In this document: positions 26,291 through 39,839 of the stretch, piece after piece
Layout of the letters: every line of letters begins with the position of its first letter
Position numbering within the stretch: position 1 is the first letter of the stretch
DNA from: Oasisia sp. SBJ-2009
Lineage: Eukaryota; Annelida; Polychaeta; Sabellida; Siboglinidae
Reading direction: 5' to 3'
Length of the DNA stretch: 64,000 bases
Assembly: GCA_964017155.1 (NCBI GenBank)
Contig: OZ024857.1
Coordinates: forward strand, 19,997,404-20,061,403
The notes under the pieces: generated by a model
What the model was told of the DNA's origin: nothing
The model's database searches: none
What the model saw: only the letters and a program-made list of their open reading frames with translations
Made by a program: the position numbers and the translations under genes

Positions 26291-27073
26291 TGTCAAAATA
26301 ATTATGTCACGTGACAGGAGGTCGCACACACAAGCGGTTTAATAGGTTGAGCTTAACAATGGAGTCATTCAAAAGGTTCTGCTAGGGCTCACGTAATCAA
26401 CCGAAGCACCTCTGGGTCACGTGGATGTGTTTAAGTGGATAATACAGACACATGGTAAAAACAAAATGTAGATACTTTTAAGATGATGACATAGCATTCA
26501 GATATTTATGTAGCGACTTTTTCGAAAGATGGGACAGAATAGCTGTTTTTAAAATCAAGCAATTCATTCCATAATTTCAAATTGAACATATTTCTGAGGT
26601 TGGCTGAGGGAAATGTATTGTGTGTTTTATACATGGACAGTGGTTTCTTGGAAAATGTGGTGTTATATTTTAACGAATTTTCCACGGCACTTTTGTCTGT
26701 GCGTTTTATTTATGCTGTGTCAATTTCAGGAAACGATCTGAGCAATTATTTTTAGGTTATGAAGATAACGTTGTAATAAACGCCTGTGACGAAACAAAAA
26801 GTGGTTTCACCCCCGTTTTTATTCGAATGTAAACGCACACAGTCTTGTGGGCGCGTACATATATGCGTACTCTCTCATACATACGCACTTACACTCTTAT
26901 TTTTTCTGTATTTTCACTGGCGGAGAGTCCCAAAAATCTACTTTCAACGGTAAAAGGCTAGTGTTTCCAAGAACACGAATACACTCAGGAAGACGCGATC
27001 GCACACGCGAACGCACGCACACAGAAAATGTAAGAACTGGCTATGCGTAAAAGGTCCCTGCTTTGCCAGGAAG
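26291..27073. other. No gene seen
   Basis: Mixed sequence, becoming CpG-richer towards 27000 (several ACGCGAACGCACGC stretches). No exon could be supported. Confidence 0.45.
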
Positions 27074-27088
27074 TTGCGCATTGCGCAA
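27074..27088. promoter_or_regulatory. TTGCGCA-T-TGCGCAA palindrome, possible promoter element
   Basis: An interrupted palindrome of two TGCGCA half-sites with one extra central base compared with the NRF-1 consensus. A CACGTG E-box lies about 25 bp downstream (27112-27117), and the area is CpG-rich. Together these suggest a promoter facing the candidate exon at 27302, but this is inference. Confidence 0.25.
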
Positions 27089-27301
27089 TTGCGGATACTC
27101 ACAATAAGTGGTCACGTGATTGCGGTTTCCGCCCAACAACGAGACAACGGTGTATACGAATGTTTAGCGGATCCGCGGCAGGTCAGTTTTCTTAACTGTT
27201 TCCTCGTTTTCTTCCTCGTCGCCTTTATGTGATAGTTATTGATACTGTTACTATTAAATCGCTTCAATATTATTGTGGTAAACGGCCGCGATAACATCAA
27301 G

Positions 27302-27424
27302 ATGTGGAGAAGACTCTACAAGCTCTACAACGCGTGCGACACAGCCATCGGATTGGAACTCGAAGAGGCTTTCTTTGCGAATGTCGGTCGCAAGGGAAGA
27401 GACGTCGGATTAGATTCAGGTTGA
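27302..27424 (+). CDS. Candidate first coding exon or 40-residue open frame, hypothetical
   Basis: The ATG at 27302 has A at -3 and opens MWRRLYKLYNACDTAIGLEL..., ending at a TGA after 40 codons. A possible donor (CAG followed by GTTGAT) overlaps the end of the frame near 27419, so it could be a first exon rather than a complete gene. No family is recognised. Its only support is the start context and the promoter-like sequence about 200 bp upstream. Confidence 0.2.
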   Translation: MWRRLYKLYNACDTAIGLELEEAFFANVGRKGRDVGLDSG

Positions 27425-27535
27425 TTTCATCAAGCGGCTACGAAGCTTACGTTACAGTGATTTTATTCATACTTTTCGGACGTTATGCTAGGGTGTTACG
27501 ATGCATAGATCGGTGTAATTTATTTTCGGTAACCA

Positions 27536-27763
27536 TGGTCGGGAGGAGAGTCAACTCCTTTCGCTGTTGGAGCATTGGGAAATCAGACTTCCTCCTCCCC
27601 GAAAGGGGTTGGAGGTTCGCCGGCTTGCAGATTCCTTCCATGGCTTACCCGCCGTCTTCAACTGTCAGTCATTTTAAGAAGATATTTTCCATGTCTAATC
27701 TAAATGACTGGTTAATTGCTGATGGTGTTTTTCGTCATTCCATGTACTATTTTGTTTTGTAAT
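27536..27763 (+). CDS. Hypothetical 75-codon open frame with overlapping poly(A) signal
   Basis: The ATG at 27536 opens MVGRRVNSFRCWSIGKSDF.... The frame is also open upstream to about 27304. The stop is embedded in GTAATAAAACTGC, so an AATAAA signal begins at the stop itself, followed by nine adenines in the genome. That tail pattern is also what a retroposed transcript leaves. No domain was recognised and nothing else proves translation. Confidence 0.2.
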
Positions 27764-27789
27764 AAAACTGCAAAAAAAAATCAAATGGT

Positions 27790-30416
27790 GTACCTATTTT
27801 TGATTCGAAGCGTTGTTCACTGCCACCAAGCGTGTGTAGACCTCATAATAGACACTAGCGATATGACGACTCCGCAATTGCACCTTGACAAATATTATGC
27901 AATCTATGTTGAGTTTTGCAAACATTCGGCTAGGTTGAGATGCATGTACGCACTAAGCATTGTGATAGTTCACCGTGAATCCGGATCCATTCGTTATACT
28001 CAGCACCAGGAAGTCCGCAAAACCACCAGGGCGGGTTGTAATAGAATAATTCGGGGGAGGAGTGAGAGAACCATCGGATAAATTGAGTTCAAGGAACAAA
28101 GATTGCAGTTATTTGTGACTATTGCAATAATGGCATACGCTGCACAGAATAATGAACAAGGCTACTTGGACTACGGTTGTGCATCTTAACGGATATATGT
28201 GGGTTTATAGACTTATACCTCAGAGCCCTAGAGGATTCTAAGGTTTGTTGAGGGGTAGCAGTCCCCCTATACCGCCACAATTTTGCGTCGCTATGTTTTC
28301 AGTAAAATAACGTATTCCATACACGCTTTGAAGCAGAAGTGCGCCCACCACATTTAGATGTTCCACCGTGGATATTCTCGAGTTCTGAACGTCGCCGCGA
28401 TACATGATAAGTTGGCAGGTAATTAAATTGTTGGCGGTTTTCCCGCGCTTATTGCCAAAGCGAAGTGTTCGCTCTTGTCTGTTCTGCACCGCTTGGTCGC
28501 CAGGTGGTAGCACCACTCATGACACTGTCCCCAGAGGGGCTGGAAGTGAGGCACATGCAATCAAAAGTGATTTGTAATAACCTCCGTACATCCAGTGACA
28601 TTGGTCCGCTTGGCGCTTAGTAACAGTTTGGAAAAGTGACTTAAAACATCCGCGTCATGCTACCATTATACAAATACAACAGCATTTTATCCCACCGTAA
28701 CAGAGACAGACAGTCGAAGTTATATCACCATAATCACCTGTATTGATAAAATATACATTAAACAGTAAATCTGCGTGAAATCTGCAACATTTTTAAGCAA
28801 AGCTAAATTCAACAACGCATAAACATGAGAACCAATAATGTCACACAATGAAATTGTTGGTTTTGTCATGAACAAACTGTCAACTGGATTCTGGAATGGG
28901 TGGTGATGTGATATCGGAAAACAGTATTTGAACAATTCAAACTGGTGCGATGCTATTTATCACCGGACTTATGATTTGTTGATTATAAATTGTTCATAGC
29001 TGGAGTTTGACTCCAACTTTGCAGACTTCGTACGTGTGACAACCCGAGCACTCGTACACGGCCGGGATGTGGTGCATACCGACGAGATTTCGCGGCGACT
29101 GCAGTTAATTTGTGCATGTGACGACCCGTGACACGCGCGTCGGGTGACAAAGTGCGATTTCGTTGCCACTCAGCGAAGTCCGAGCGTCGACTCCAGCTAT
29201 CTCGCCAATGTTTTATTCATTGTAATATAACGCAGGCGAAGCATGAATCGCCAATTACTTTCGGACATTGTATCACGGAATTTGGAGTGTGTTTTTCGTT
29301 TATTTCCATAGACGCGTAATTGTTTGAGCATGTGCGACATTAGCGCGTTGAAATGTCGTTTGTCATGTTTATAAGTCGCTTAAGTCTGTGTATGGCGCTC
29401 CAGAACGGGGCAGAAAGCAGAGCGTTCTGTGTTGTCGTTATTTGTATGAGTTGCTAGGCCTAGGACTAAGCCTTGCTACACATAGTCTTAAGTGTTGTTC
29501 TTCGCACAAAAGTCGAAGAGATAAGTTACACAAAATCATGGAAAAGTCACAGAAAGTAGTCACAACTTAATAATCTATTCAAACGAAAAATAAGGCAAAT
29601 TATTATCAAAGTAAATCGCGGCTCATTCTGCTCGCCTCGGGGTTATTTTGCTTATCAATTTTTTGGTTTAAACTGGATGTTTTGTTTACCTTTAGAACGT
29701 GTTGCAGGCATATATATATATATATGCCATTTGTATATGTAGGCGCTGGGCTATATATTATAAGTAGGATTTTTTAAGAGTTGAAGTTGTGTACATTTTC
29801 TGTATTTTATGTTCACTATTATAAACATGTTGTTATATACAAAACAACGTTTAAAATTAGGTGAATAGTGTGGAAATGGCTAAAAGGTGGATCACATTCC
29901 AATAAGTAAACTATAAATTCCACATTAATAGGCACTCACTAAATGTGTTTTCACGCCGTGCAACGGTGAAGTAATTCGGCTTGTGGTTTATTAAAACAAT
30001 ACTGACTTTAATCCCTGTCTGATTTTCTTAGGGCTTATTTCAGCTCTCCGAATTTCTTTCTATGTCTAAAGGTCAATGACCCCAAGGTGGTTTTTGTGAC
30101 GCCAGCTGCGTTGACACAAGTAAATAAGTGTCAGTCGCATGATCTACTTTGGCCGATTATTGACGTGTAATATGGACTCGGCAATCTATCTGAAGAGCCG
30201 TTTGCTATCTTTGGGCGCGGTGCGGTGACAGTCGCCGCTTCGCGATCACCCCATGCAGTCAGCACGGTCAAACTCTACCGGTTGACGCCAGCACTCGTCG
30301 GCCGCTCAGTGAAAGTCATGCGTAGACGTTGAACGGTTTTTGTTGCGGTTTGACATCGCGACGCTGGGCAGATAAGGGATGTTCTCAAGTGCGACAATAT
30401 ACAATATTTCATCCAG
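27790..30416. other. No supported gene
   Basis: Several 60-120-codon open frames lie on both strands (for example 27716-28081 plus, 28238-28516 minus), without recognisable domains, good start contexts or splice support. Weak inverted matches around 28998-29210 (AGCTGGAGT...ACTCCAGCT) were seen. No RNA gene was found. Confidence 0.4.
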
Positions 30417-30561
30417 ATTCACGTATTCCATGTAAAACGCCACTGTGTGTGTGTGTGTGTGTGTGTGCGTGTGTGCGTGTGTGCGTGTGTGCGTGTGTGC
30501 GTGTGTGAGTGTGCGCGTGCGGCTGCGTGTGTGAGTGGCGCATTACATGGAATACGTGAAT
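30417..30561. repeat. Inverted repeat (28-bp arms) enclosing a GT-rich array
   Basis: Arms 30417-30444 and 30534-30561 are reverse complements at 26 of 28 positions (outer core ATTCACGTATTCCATGTAA). The roughly 90-bp loop is a GT/GC microsatellite whose tail is GTGCG-rich. The arms end exactly where the microsatellite begins on both sides. Confidence 0.9.
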
Positions 30562-30592
30562 ATGAATGGAAGAAAATATTGAAACTACTGTA

Positions 30593-30593
<1 letters not shown>

Positions 30594-30675
<82 letters not shown>

Positions 30676-30690
30676 CGTGCGTGTGTGTAG
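30594..30690. repeat. (GT)n microsatellite
   Basis: About 75 bp of pure GT, then a GCGTGCGTGCGT tail. It lies only 32 bp after the inverted repeat that encloses another GT array. Confidence 0.95.
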
Positions 30691-33600
30691 GCATTCATCA
30701 ATGGTTCCCCCTCACCAGAGGTCACCCGCCTTATACGGCCACTTACGGTTTGTCGAAGGGTTGGCGAGTAGCACTCTACTCATCGCATGGTTGTTGCTCA
30801 CTCATATATACACATTATCTCGGTAAGAGAATTGACAAGTGGATTACGAGCGGACTTTCATTCGCTCGACCCCGTAAGAATTGATAACTCAGAAGATATG
30901 TCTGTTACTATCACAGCGAGCAGCATTAATGATAGACCCCGTGAATAGTGGATCTGTCTTGAAGACGACGACCATCTATTGGAGAAGATATTTGAAAGAC
31001 ATGATATACCATGCTAACTGAAAAGCCTTCTACGTTAGTTCGGTTTTGTGTATAAACGCCAGCATAATGAAAACTATTTGAAATACTCTCCAGTGTATTT
31101 AAATACTTTGCATTTCGACGTATTTGTAATTATATTCGTACCAACAAGACAATTTGTATTTTTTTTTTAATTCAGCGAATATCCCATATTTGCAACACGC
31201 TAACCGAAACGTGCATAGCCGACGCATCAGGGAACCGTTTTTGATATAGCTACTCCACGGCTTGACGTAGATCACCATTCTGAATACAATCCGCCCTAAC
31301 TCTTGTATACCTAATGACAACCATACATAACAGAGCAGGCATAACGGGCCGACAAATATCATATCTTAGATTTGTTTCACTGCGCGCATAAATGTGACGT
31401 TTTGAACAGTGCCAATATGTCAAGAGAAGTGTGAACAAATATTGAATTAAGTTATTTGAATTTCCATTTCGCGCCTCCGTCGCCTTGTATTCAATAGTGC
31501 CCCTTATTGCCGAATTCTAATATAGACAATACAGTAATACGAAATGGATGGGGACCAGCTTACGAGAAGCCGGGCAGGCTTTATATGTAATTCCCTTTCT
31601 TTTAAAATTGCGATACGCTAGGCGGTCTACATTTTCAACCACTGAAACGACTATGCGTGGAACAATGTTCTTTCCGCACCAAATTCCTGAGTTTATTGCG
31701 CGCTAGTCATTGTTTTCAGTAAGGGTAAAAGAAACCATATGGACACGATTAATCTTGGTGTGCCGCAAGTTTTTATCAGCCACTGGTAAAAGCAAGTGCG
31801 GGGAAACCACAGACAGAATCATTAATCATAATGTTATCTATGAGCTGCGAACATTCTAATAAACGACAGGTCCACATGGGTTATCGCCACGCAAGAACAA
31901 ACAAAAGAAACGCAATTGAATTTAAACGTTTTATTTCAGTGAAAAGTAATGAAAGATTGACAAATACTTATATTATTATTAAACTCTCAAACAGTCAGTT
32001 ACAACAGTTTATAAGGCACAGAATTTTACATGGCCACTATACGAGACGTTCTGATTGGACATATAGCATCACGTGATATCGAGGTGAGGCGGTAATCAGT
32101 GAAACTTCTCCGAAAGCAATTTGCGCTGCAAACATGATCGCCAGTTTTCATTGTGGGTATTTCTGATTACCGAACTTTGTTGCTAAACCAATCATTGTGT
32201 TCACATCTGTGACTTATGGTTACAATAAACACCATTGGGTTCATACTGCATGGGTCTAATCCAACGCCGTTCTGTGCACAGAACGTCTGCTGTCTGTTGT
32301 CGAAAATGATGCATAATTCAAGATCGTTCCAAATTCACCTATCCTCACGGACTCAACCTCGGGTGATGTACATGCCATCAATGCAAATTAGCAACAGTTA
32401 TCGGGGTTTTGATTGCCGGGTAATTTCTCAGACATTCGACGAAGGAATGGACCCACACAGTGCACTACGTACGGTTTATGCAACTATTCCTGACGTCTGT
32501 CAAAAGACAGTGAAATAACAGCGAGAACAAGCTCACACAAACGACAACGACGCCTCGCAATGCCAATGGTGGCGTGGCGTCTGCAAGAACGCAAACAGAA
32601 GACCGTTCCATACCCACCAGTAACGCAAAACTACTGTAAAAACGTAAAATCCTAAGCCCAACAAAAGTCGTCGAACGCGCAAAAATAAACTTCTGACGAA
32701 AATAAAAACAATACCATATTGAGCGTAAACGGCTCAAAAAAGGAAAATAATGCACTTAACCTTGTTCCGCATGCCCCCGGGCGGTGTCGCTGCGGAAGAC
32801 AATGGAAAACATGACTACTTGAAAACAACACAATGAAACGCGTCTAGAAACCTGTCCCACTTCGACAGGGTATTCACGTACATATGTCTCGTAGTTGGCA
32901 TGTTAATATCACAGTATCTTGTAATAGCCTTCATCAAAATTTGGGCCAATCATGCCGGGATGTTACTGATATTGTCTACAATCACCAGAGAGCCTATCGC
33001 GAAAGATAATCTCATACGTGTGACGAATTTGATAAACGAAACCGCAAAACTAAATCCTTAATTCCAATCAGATGTGCACAGTTGTTTTGAATTGACTTGG
33101 ATTTCTTTGCGTGCACTTTACTTTAATCGCCAACTTTCACGATGCTTCTTCATATTTCAACTACGGTGACGCACACAACTACACCGCATGCGTACCACAC
33201 GATTTCGGCAAATACTAACGTGAACGCAACGCGCCAAATCAACATCTTACGCATCGGATGGGACACACAGAGAAAGTACGCTATCCTAATGACAAACTGC
33301 TATTGTTTGCTCGTAAGGCGATGCCCTGACTGGAGTAACCACCTAAGTACATGACACTGTTTGCTATTCGCATACATGACTAAGCATATAATCGCTGGCT
33401 TCGGTCAACTCTAGAGCGACACGCGTTGTAATCGTTAGCACAGTTCTGTACTCGCCGACTGCGATAGGACGGCAGGACGAGATAACCAGATACCTACGAT
33501 CTCAATTAAGACACGACAGCACACGACTGTCAAATGGAATAGGTTTCTACGCATACATTAAGCCATTAACAACCCCGCGATTAAACATCGGGTAACGTGT

Positions 33601-35981
33601 GACTATAGTACAGTCAGACGGCTAAAATAACACAATACAACGATTAAATGATTATTCAAGCAATGTGTCCCCAAAGCAAATTCCACCACCATCTACAATA
33701 ATACAAACATAATTGCTAATAAACAAACTAGTAATGATTATATAACAGGAATAGTTATGCATATTATACCATTTTCTAGCCACTGGCTATAGGAATGCAA
33801 GCATGCAATACACCATAAAACAATACATAAGTTGAAACATCAATATACAATCGAGTCGGCAGGACTCATTAAAATCTTGCAAAAAGGCAGCACGAGGAAA
33901 CCATTATGAATACGAAGAAAGCTTGGTTATGTATTGATTGCATAGTTGCAGTGTCCTGTTAAGTCAAGCAATGCCTGGCCATTTCATAAACGTTTTTAAA
34001 AACAACATCATGCTGATAAAATTACTAATACAATCAGACTTTGATTTACTTTCCGGCGATTTCCCATTGTTCAATCATCCCACGTTATCTTGAATTACCG
34101 TTTTCTGCTAACACCTGATGTTCAGTGAATTCCCTCCTGATTTCATTAAAGATGCCTTGGCCTATGCAAACCATTCAAATGATTATAAAAGCAATGGTAA
34201 GGCCTCATACAGCATAATATCGAGTCCACAGAACAGCTCAAGGTGCCATACAAGTATACCAGGTTGATGTGTCTCTGCAAAGCATGTAATATTTGCCCAG
34301 GTGCTGTCCCTTTGGCTTCATAAACAAACACAACTTCAGGGAGGTCCTTATCTGTGGGTGGTGTCAGATGAAAATATGGCTGGTGTCCACTGAACTAATA
34401 AAAAACACTGTAAAACCACTAAAACAAGTCAACTCTAGTGCCACTCTGCAATAACCACAGTTCGGTCAGAATTCTCACTAATTTAACTACAGCCTACGGA
34501 AACAAACAGTAACAATGTCAAAACAGGAATAAAAACAGTTTTTCACTGGATATGTTATGCCGATAACCAGCATTTAAAACCGATTAATCCACACTGCTTA
34601 ACCACATTTCCAACCTTATTTCTACACAGAACGACATCACGATAAAAATAAGACAGGCCAGTTGTCTTTAACTGGAGAAAAACTTCACTAAAACCTATGT
34701 GAACCTGTAAAACGTGTCAATATGATAACACGACTGAAGCTGGCTAATATAAGAATACTATGAAAGCATGCGATAACATCAACACAGCGTACTGTATAAT
34801 CTGACCCCGACACTAACAATGAATGTTTTTCCTCCTTCATCATTAGCCCCTGCAACTACATCATAGCAATGCATAATATGCTGCTTCCTACATCAGATAT
34901 GGGTTATAACTTAACAGATGCTGAACGTTGCTTGGTTGTCTGATACAGCTATACCTGTTAAACACTGTCCTGCCTGTTACAATCATAGCTCTGTAACATT
35001 CCTCAAAACACTTCCCAATTAAAATCAGAACTGTAAAAGTACAGAAACACTTACTGCACACAAAATCATGTCAAACAATGATATTAAAACCAAAGGTATA
35101 TTATAATGAGCTGAAGCTTTTATGAAACGTCTTTGACGTTTTTCCACTTCCAGATGAATTTGTGTGCAAATTGCAATCCTCAGGGTTGCGGCATCAAGCC
35201 ATAGTGTATTCTATCACAAAATAAGTGATAAGCATATATGCAAGCTGACCGAACTGTAATGAGCTGCATTATGCCACTGCATTATGCCACTGCAGACCGT
35301 GCAAAATGAGACGCCACCATGTTTAATTTCCTGCTCAAATTTACTGTGAACGACTTCACTGGTGTGGGACACATTTCAGATTCCCTTGGCATAATCGCCA
35401 AACCGTCAACCATACAAACTAAACCTACCAACGTAATAACGTAATGATATTAGCACTATACACTGGAATGTCTTACTGAGCATAGTAGTGCTCTAAGTAG
35501 TAAAATAACCATAAATATTCTGGATACCTAACCAACTCAAAATGGAATGCTTCATGCACACAGGCAAACTTTTAAAATTAGGTTATTATGATTTGGATTG
35601 TTAAACAATGCTCCACATGATGTAGATTGTTTAAATATATAATACTGATTGTGTACTAATGTTGGTAAATTATCTGATGGACCAAACTTGTAGTAAGTGT
35701 GGTTCACCAGTGCCTGATCCTGCCAGAATTAAATGTTTGGATAACATCCAGATAATCTCAGCAACTCATCTTCAAGTGCTTTTACACCCATAATAGACAC
35801 ACTGGGGTTAGTTGGTTGCACTGAATTAGACTAGATTCATCTTAATATTTGGTTGTATTATAGCAATTATAGAAAATGGACCTCTGTCGAACAGAAGGTA
35901 ATCTTGAGTCGTGATGTTATTTATCCTGGTTCATTTAGAGGATAGGCTGCTTTGCTAAAGGTAAAAACTATCGCAACGTAA
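30691..35981. other. Long intergenic stretch, no gene supported
   Basis: About 5.3 kb of AT-rich DNA. Open frames do not exceed about 100 codons and none shows a known domain. A 15-bp tandem (CTGCATTATGCCA) lies near 35268-35295. No transposon ends, RNA genes or long repeats were recognised. The right edge adjoins the presumed 3' UTR of the A1CF-like gene. Confidence 0.45.
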
Positions 35982-35987
35982 TTTATT
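35982..35987 (-). terminator. Candidate poly(A) signal (AATAAA on the minus strand)
   Basis: TTTATT on the plus strand reads AATAAA in the direction of the A1CF-like gene, about 390 bp past its stop codon. It is the nearest good hexamer I noticed. Other signals farther down cannot be excluded. Confidence 0.3.
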
Positions 35988-36379
35988 TACAGATATATCC
36001 CAACTGCTTGGTTACGTCAAAATCTAATTCCAATTCCCTTGCGAGTAGGGGTTAACAGATGAGCGAAAAACCAGTGTCTGGTTTCAGTTCAACAACACGT
36101 AACTTTAAAGTTGCATAACATCATCATATGTAATAAATGTCAAGGCACGGTTACCATAAAATACATATTAAACTATAGAACTATGTAAACATTGTGCATT
36201 TCCGACATGGTTAAGCACGCACAGTCGCATGTGTACGAAGCACAATCTAAACAAGCACCCAAAGTCTGCGGCTGGTATCGATGTCAACAAGTCATGTCAC
36301 ATCAGCAAGTCACACCAAATCCCCAGGTCATGTCAGAGCTGCTTGCTTCAGCTTCATCTGCAGACCATGGCAGGGCTGC

Positions 36380-36432
36380 TTAGTAGGATGGCTGGTAGCT
36401 TGCCTGCATCGGTGTCGGGAACACAGAATAGG
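36380..36432 (-). CDS. A1CF: A1CF-like exon 11: last coding exon and stop
   Basis: The acceptor is CTCCAG|CC. The leftover A of exon 10 completes a Thr codon, and the frame reads YSVFPTPMQASYQPSY before TAA at 36380-36382. The YxVFPT ending resembles the YEVYPT of vertebrate A1CF close to its C-terminus, which supports this as the true end. Confidence 0.85.
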
Positions 36433-37898
36433 CTGGAGGTAACAAAGGACAGATAATTAGCAATGCTGTCACATACAACAACAAGCTTCTGAAGTAATTT
36501 AGCAAAGTACAACAAGATTGTCATCAAATTAAAAGTCCACATGGCAAACAATTTGGAAGTCAATGGCTTACTGAAAGTGTCAAAAATTCAATAAAGTATA
36601 CCCTGCTTTTTGACAATTAACTTTTTTTTAACATATTCAAGCCATATGCACTTAGTTCATTGGTCGATCAGTTGTTCCATGACATTATTGTCGTGTAGGA
36701 AAATAAAATACTTTCTGATTTAAGCTACACTGTTCCTTAATTTACGTAAGCAATTAATGTAGTGGTGATGTTTTGAGTGATATATTTCTATCCTATTCAT
36801 TTCCATTCAGACCTACTCTGATAATTACTATTTCACTTATGACATCGCTGTAAGTGTCACATGCAATGTCACACATATCCTTTCCTAACTAATCTTTCAC
36901 TGACACCCTGGATAAACAGAACTCTTACAACTACAAGTACAAACACCCCACAATCAGCTACAGTGAGTCTGCCAAAGCAAACACATTAAGTGTAGGTGAA
37001 AGGAACAGCTAAGACAATAGAACATAACAGGAAGGCATTAATTATTGAAATGCTGTAAAGTTGGCAGAAGAGAAACATGCAAAGCATCCAAAGAAAGAAC
37101 CTAGCAAGTCAAATTAAAATAAACTTGTTTTGGAATCATTGGGTCTTGGTATTTTTGTCTAAATCTGCGATACAGAATCTACAGTGTGCAAATTTGAAAT
37201 CGCTAGTAATATAATAAACATTTCATCTTATATGAAATAATAATACTGTATTTCTATAGCACTAATTCCCGCATGGCGGATCGATGTGCTGTATAAGACA
37301 TATAATAAATCTATTAATAAATATAAATTAATAAAATATATTATTATTTTATACAACATTGAGAAATGGATGTAATAGATAGGAAGTCAAGTTTGTTGAA
37401 TTGTTGCTATAACTGATCAAATATTTTGTTGTTGTTTATGATGTGATGAAGATATTTATATTACGACTAATTATGTAATTGGTCAAAATATGTAGCACTG
37501 TATTTTTGGTCTCCCAAAATGTAAAAAAGAAAATTATACTGTATGTTTTGGAACATTTAATATTTCTACATACTGTATGATTATTATAATAACTCTGTTG
37601 TAAGACAACATATATATTTGTTGACTACATAGATATTTGTTGACTACATGTTTTCGATCAGCTGAGAACTGAACTATATTTGCTGTCTGAATACACATAC
37701 CGTCATTACAGTAGCCGCCCCAACGTAATTTGACTCACTGGTCCAGATGCACTTTACAAAATGTGACTTGCTGGGTTGTTTCGTTGGACAACAGAACCCA
37801 AGTGGGGTGAACGTCAGTGGGATGGCGTGGGGAGCGAAACAGCAGGCGACAGGGGACGAACAAACGAACGAACGAAAGAAAGAAGAAGCCAAGCTTAC
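36433..37898 (-). other. A1CF-like intron 10
   Basis: AT-rich, with no transposon ends seen. Around 37246-37312 a segment (TTTCTATAGCACTAATTCCC...) resembles the conserved tail of interspersed elements known from marine invertebrates, but this is only an impression. Confidence 0.6.
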
Positions 37899-38153
37899 TC
37901 TGCGGCGGCTGCAGTGGCGTGGAGCCAGTGGTGGGGTGTATCTTGGCATTCGCCATGGCGTAGGATGTGGTAGTGACGATGGGCACGGAGGTGCAGGCGT
38001 ATGTGAGATCACTATGGGCAGGAGGCACCGCGGCGCCCGGGTGTATTCCATTGGTGAGGGAGTAGGCTGGGGCTATGGCTCGGTCCTCATATGGGCTGCC
38101 CGGCGGCGTGTTGCCCACGCCCGTGACAGGCACCATGCTTGCACATTCACTGC
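37899..38153 (-). CDS. A1CF: A1CF-like exon 10: Pro/Ser/Thr-rich tail
   Basis: Codes for residues 537-621 plus one base. It is low in charge and rich in Pro, Ala, Thr and Ser, including VTGVGNTPPGSPYEDRAIAP, and has no known domain. The acceptor is TACGCAG|GC (completing a Gly codon) and the donor is CAGA|GTAAGC. The exon is GC-rich compared with its introns. Its position and phase leave little doubt, though its sequence is poorly conserved. Confidence 0.85.
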
Positions 38154-39839
38154 CTGCGTACAGAGACATTGTCTCACATTTAGTCTTCTCTCTTCCACGA
38201 GTTTTGGGGGGAATTTAACGTAAAAATGGCAAAATATCTATTAAAATGGAATTCCTGGATAATTTTTTTAATGGTAAAAAATTCCAAAACTGTAAAATTA
38301 TTTTTGTGACAAGGTAAACAAACAAATATCAGTCTTGTATAATTTTAGACAAGTCACCACAACTTTTCAGCAGTTCCATGCTCCAATGACAACTTTTGCC
38401 TGTCCCCGTGTATGACTAGCCAAATGATTTTGTTTGTTGCGCCTCTTAGCTGAATATTTTTTAAGGATATAGGCACTATAGAAGTTTTTAAATTATTATT
38501 TTAATTTTATGAATTTCATGTCTGCCAAAAACAATGAAACATCTTGATGAATTTGTATATAATACTGGAGTAATATTATTCTTAATGTAAAAAAAATCCA
38601 TTGCAAAATAACAATTTGGACCGAATTTTCATGAAATTACAGTAAAAAAAAATGTTATGCAACTTTCTTATTTCAGTCTACTTATTCTATGTTTACTATG
38701 AAGATTTCAACGACAGCTTATTCATATTTCTTCTTAACATATAAAAAGTTAGCCTAATTCATAACAAAAACAATGAAGGTAGAGCACAAATGTAACAAAA
38801 CTCCAAAATATGCCAAATCAGATAAAACTGTGGTTTTTAGTAGAAATTCCAGAATAAATTCAACAAAAACATCGTTCATCGTTTCCTGGCTCACAGCACT
38901 GCACATGTCCACTGAGTGCAGGTGGGATTAAAGGAGACACAACACAGGTAGGACACAGGTAACAAGCCATCGACAGACACCTGTGAGTCAGTCAGGTGTA
39001 CTGTATGCATGCAAGATCAAAGTACAGGTGGGTGGGTCTACAACCAGACAGGTGGAAGGAGCCAGCTCAGAAGCACAAAGTAAACACAGCAGTTAGTGGG
39101 GCAAAGCTGCAGGCCTCAATCAGCTTCAGACAGGGGGAGGCATATGCAGTAGTAAACCTTATGTAGCCATGTCTCGTTTACAGCTACATCATCACTGTAT
39201 CATATCGTATTAAAAGTTATCAGAATCATCTTCTATGTTAACTGATGAGTTTTGGAAATGTTTAAATCATGTACACATCTGTTGAAGCAAATTTGTATTA
39301 GACAAAAAAGTCTAGATGTGACCTTCATTCCAAGGGGCTTTTTATTTGAAAAGAATGCTAGCTCATATCATTCTCAGAAAACTGCTCCGAGATAGATAAG
39401 AGGAAGCCAGCCCACTGTCCTGTCACTGCCTGGCTACACACTGAGGGCTGTTGTCACAGCACTTTGGATGTTGTTTGCCTTGTTACCGTAGGACATCAGC
39501 AACAGAAGACCATCTTAGCAACAAGTGTTTGCACAAGGTGACAGCAAACTGTGGACATTACGTCACCACTGAGTCTGTCTGCCTGGACCCTGCTTTATGC
39601 TTTACTGTCAGAACATCCCCTGTCAGGTACTACTGGCATATTACTTACCCCAACAAAAACCAAATTCACTGTTTTCTAAAATAACTTGTTTTGTAAGCTA
39701 ATGCAGTATTCGGTTCAGTACTGTATTGATTTGGACAACATAATCTTTGGGTGAACATCTTTTGATGACTTTACTTTGATATAGGAGTCATCAGTAGTGG
39801 GTAAATCTATTAGAACAGGGGTATATTTGCCATACTCAC
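38154..39839 (-). other. A1CF-like intron 9
   Basis: AT-rich with a CAGGTAGGACACAGGT-type repetitive patch near 38930-39060. No element with recognisable ends was found. Confidence 0.6.

Noticed and set aside
28998..29210. Inverted AGCTGGAGT...ACTCCAGCT with partial matches inside
   Set aside because: The match is short and broken, with no target-site duplication. Not enough for an element call.
37674..38223. Open frames of about 120-158 codons on both strands around 37.7-38.2 kb
   Set aside because: Shadows of exon 10 of the A1CF-like gene. Only the minus-strand frame with phase-matched splice sites is kept.
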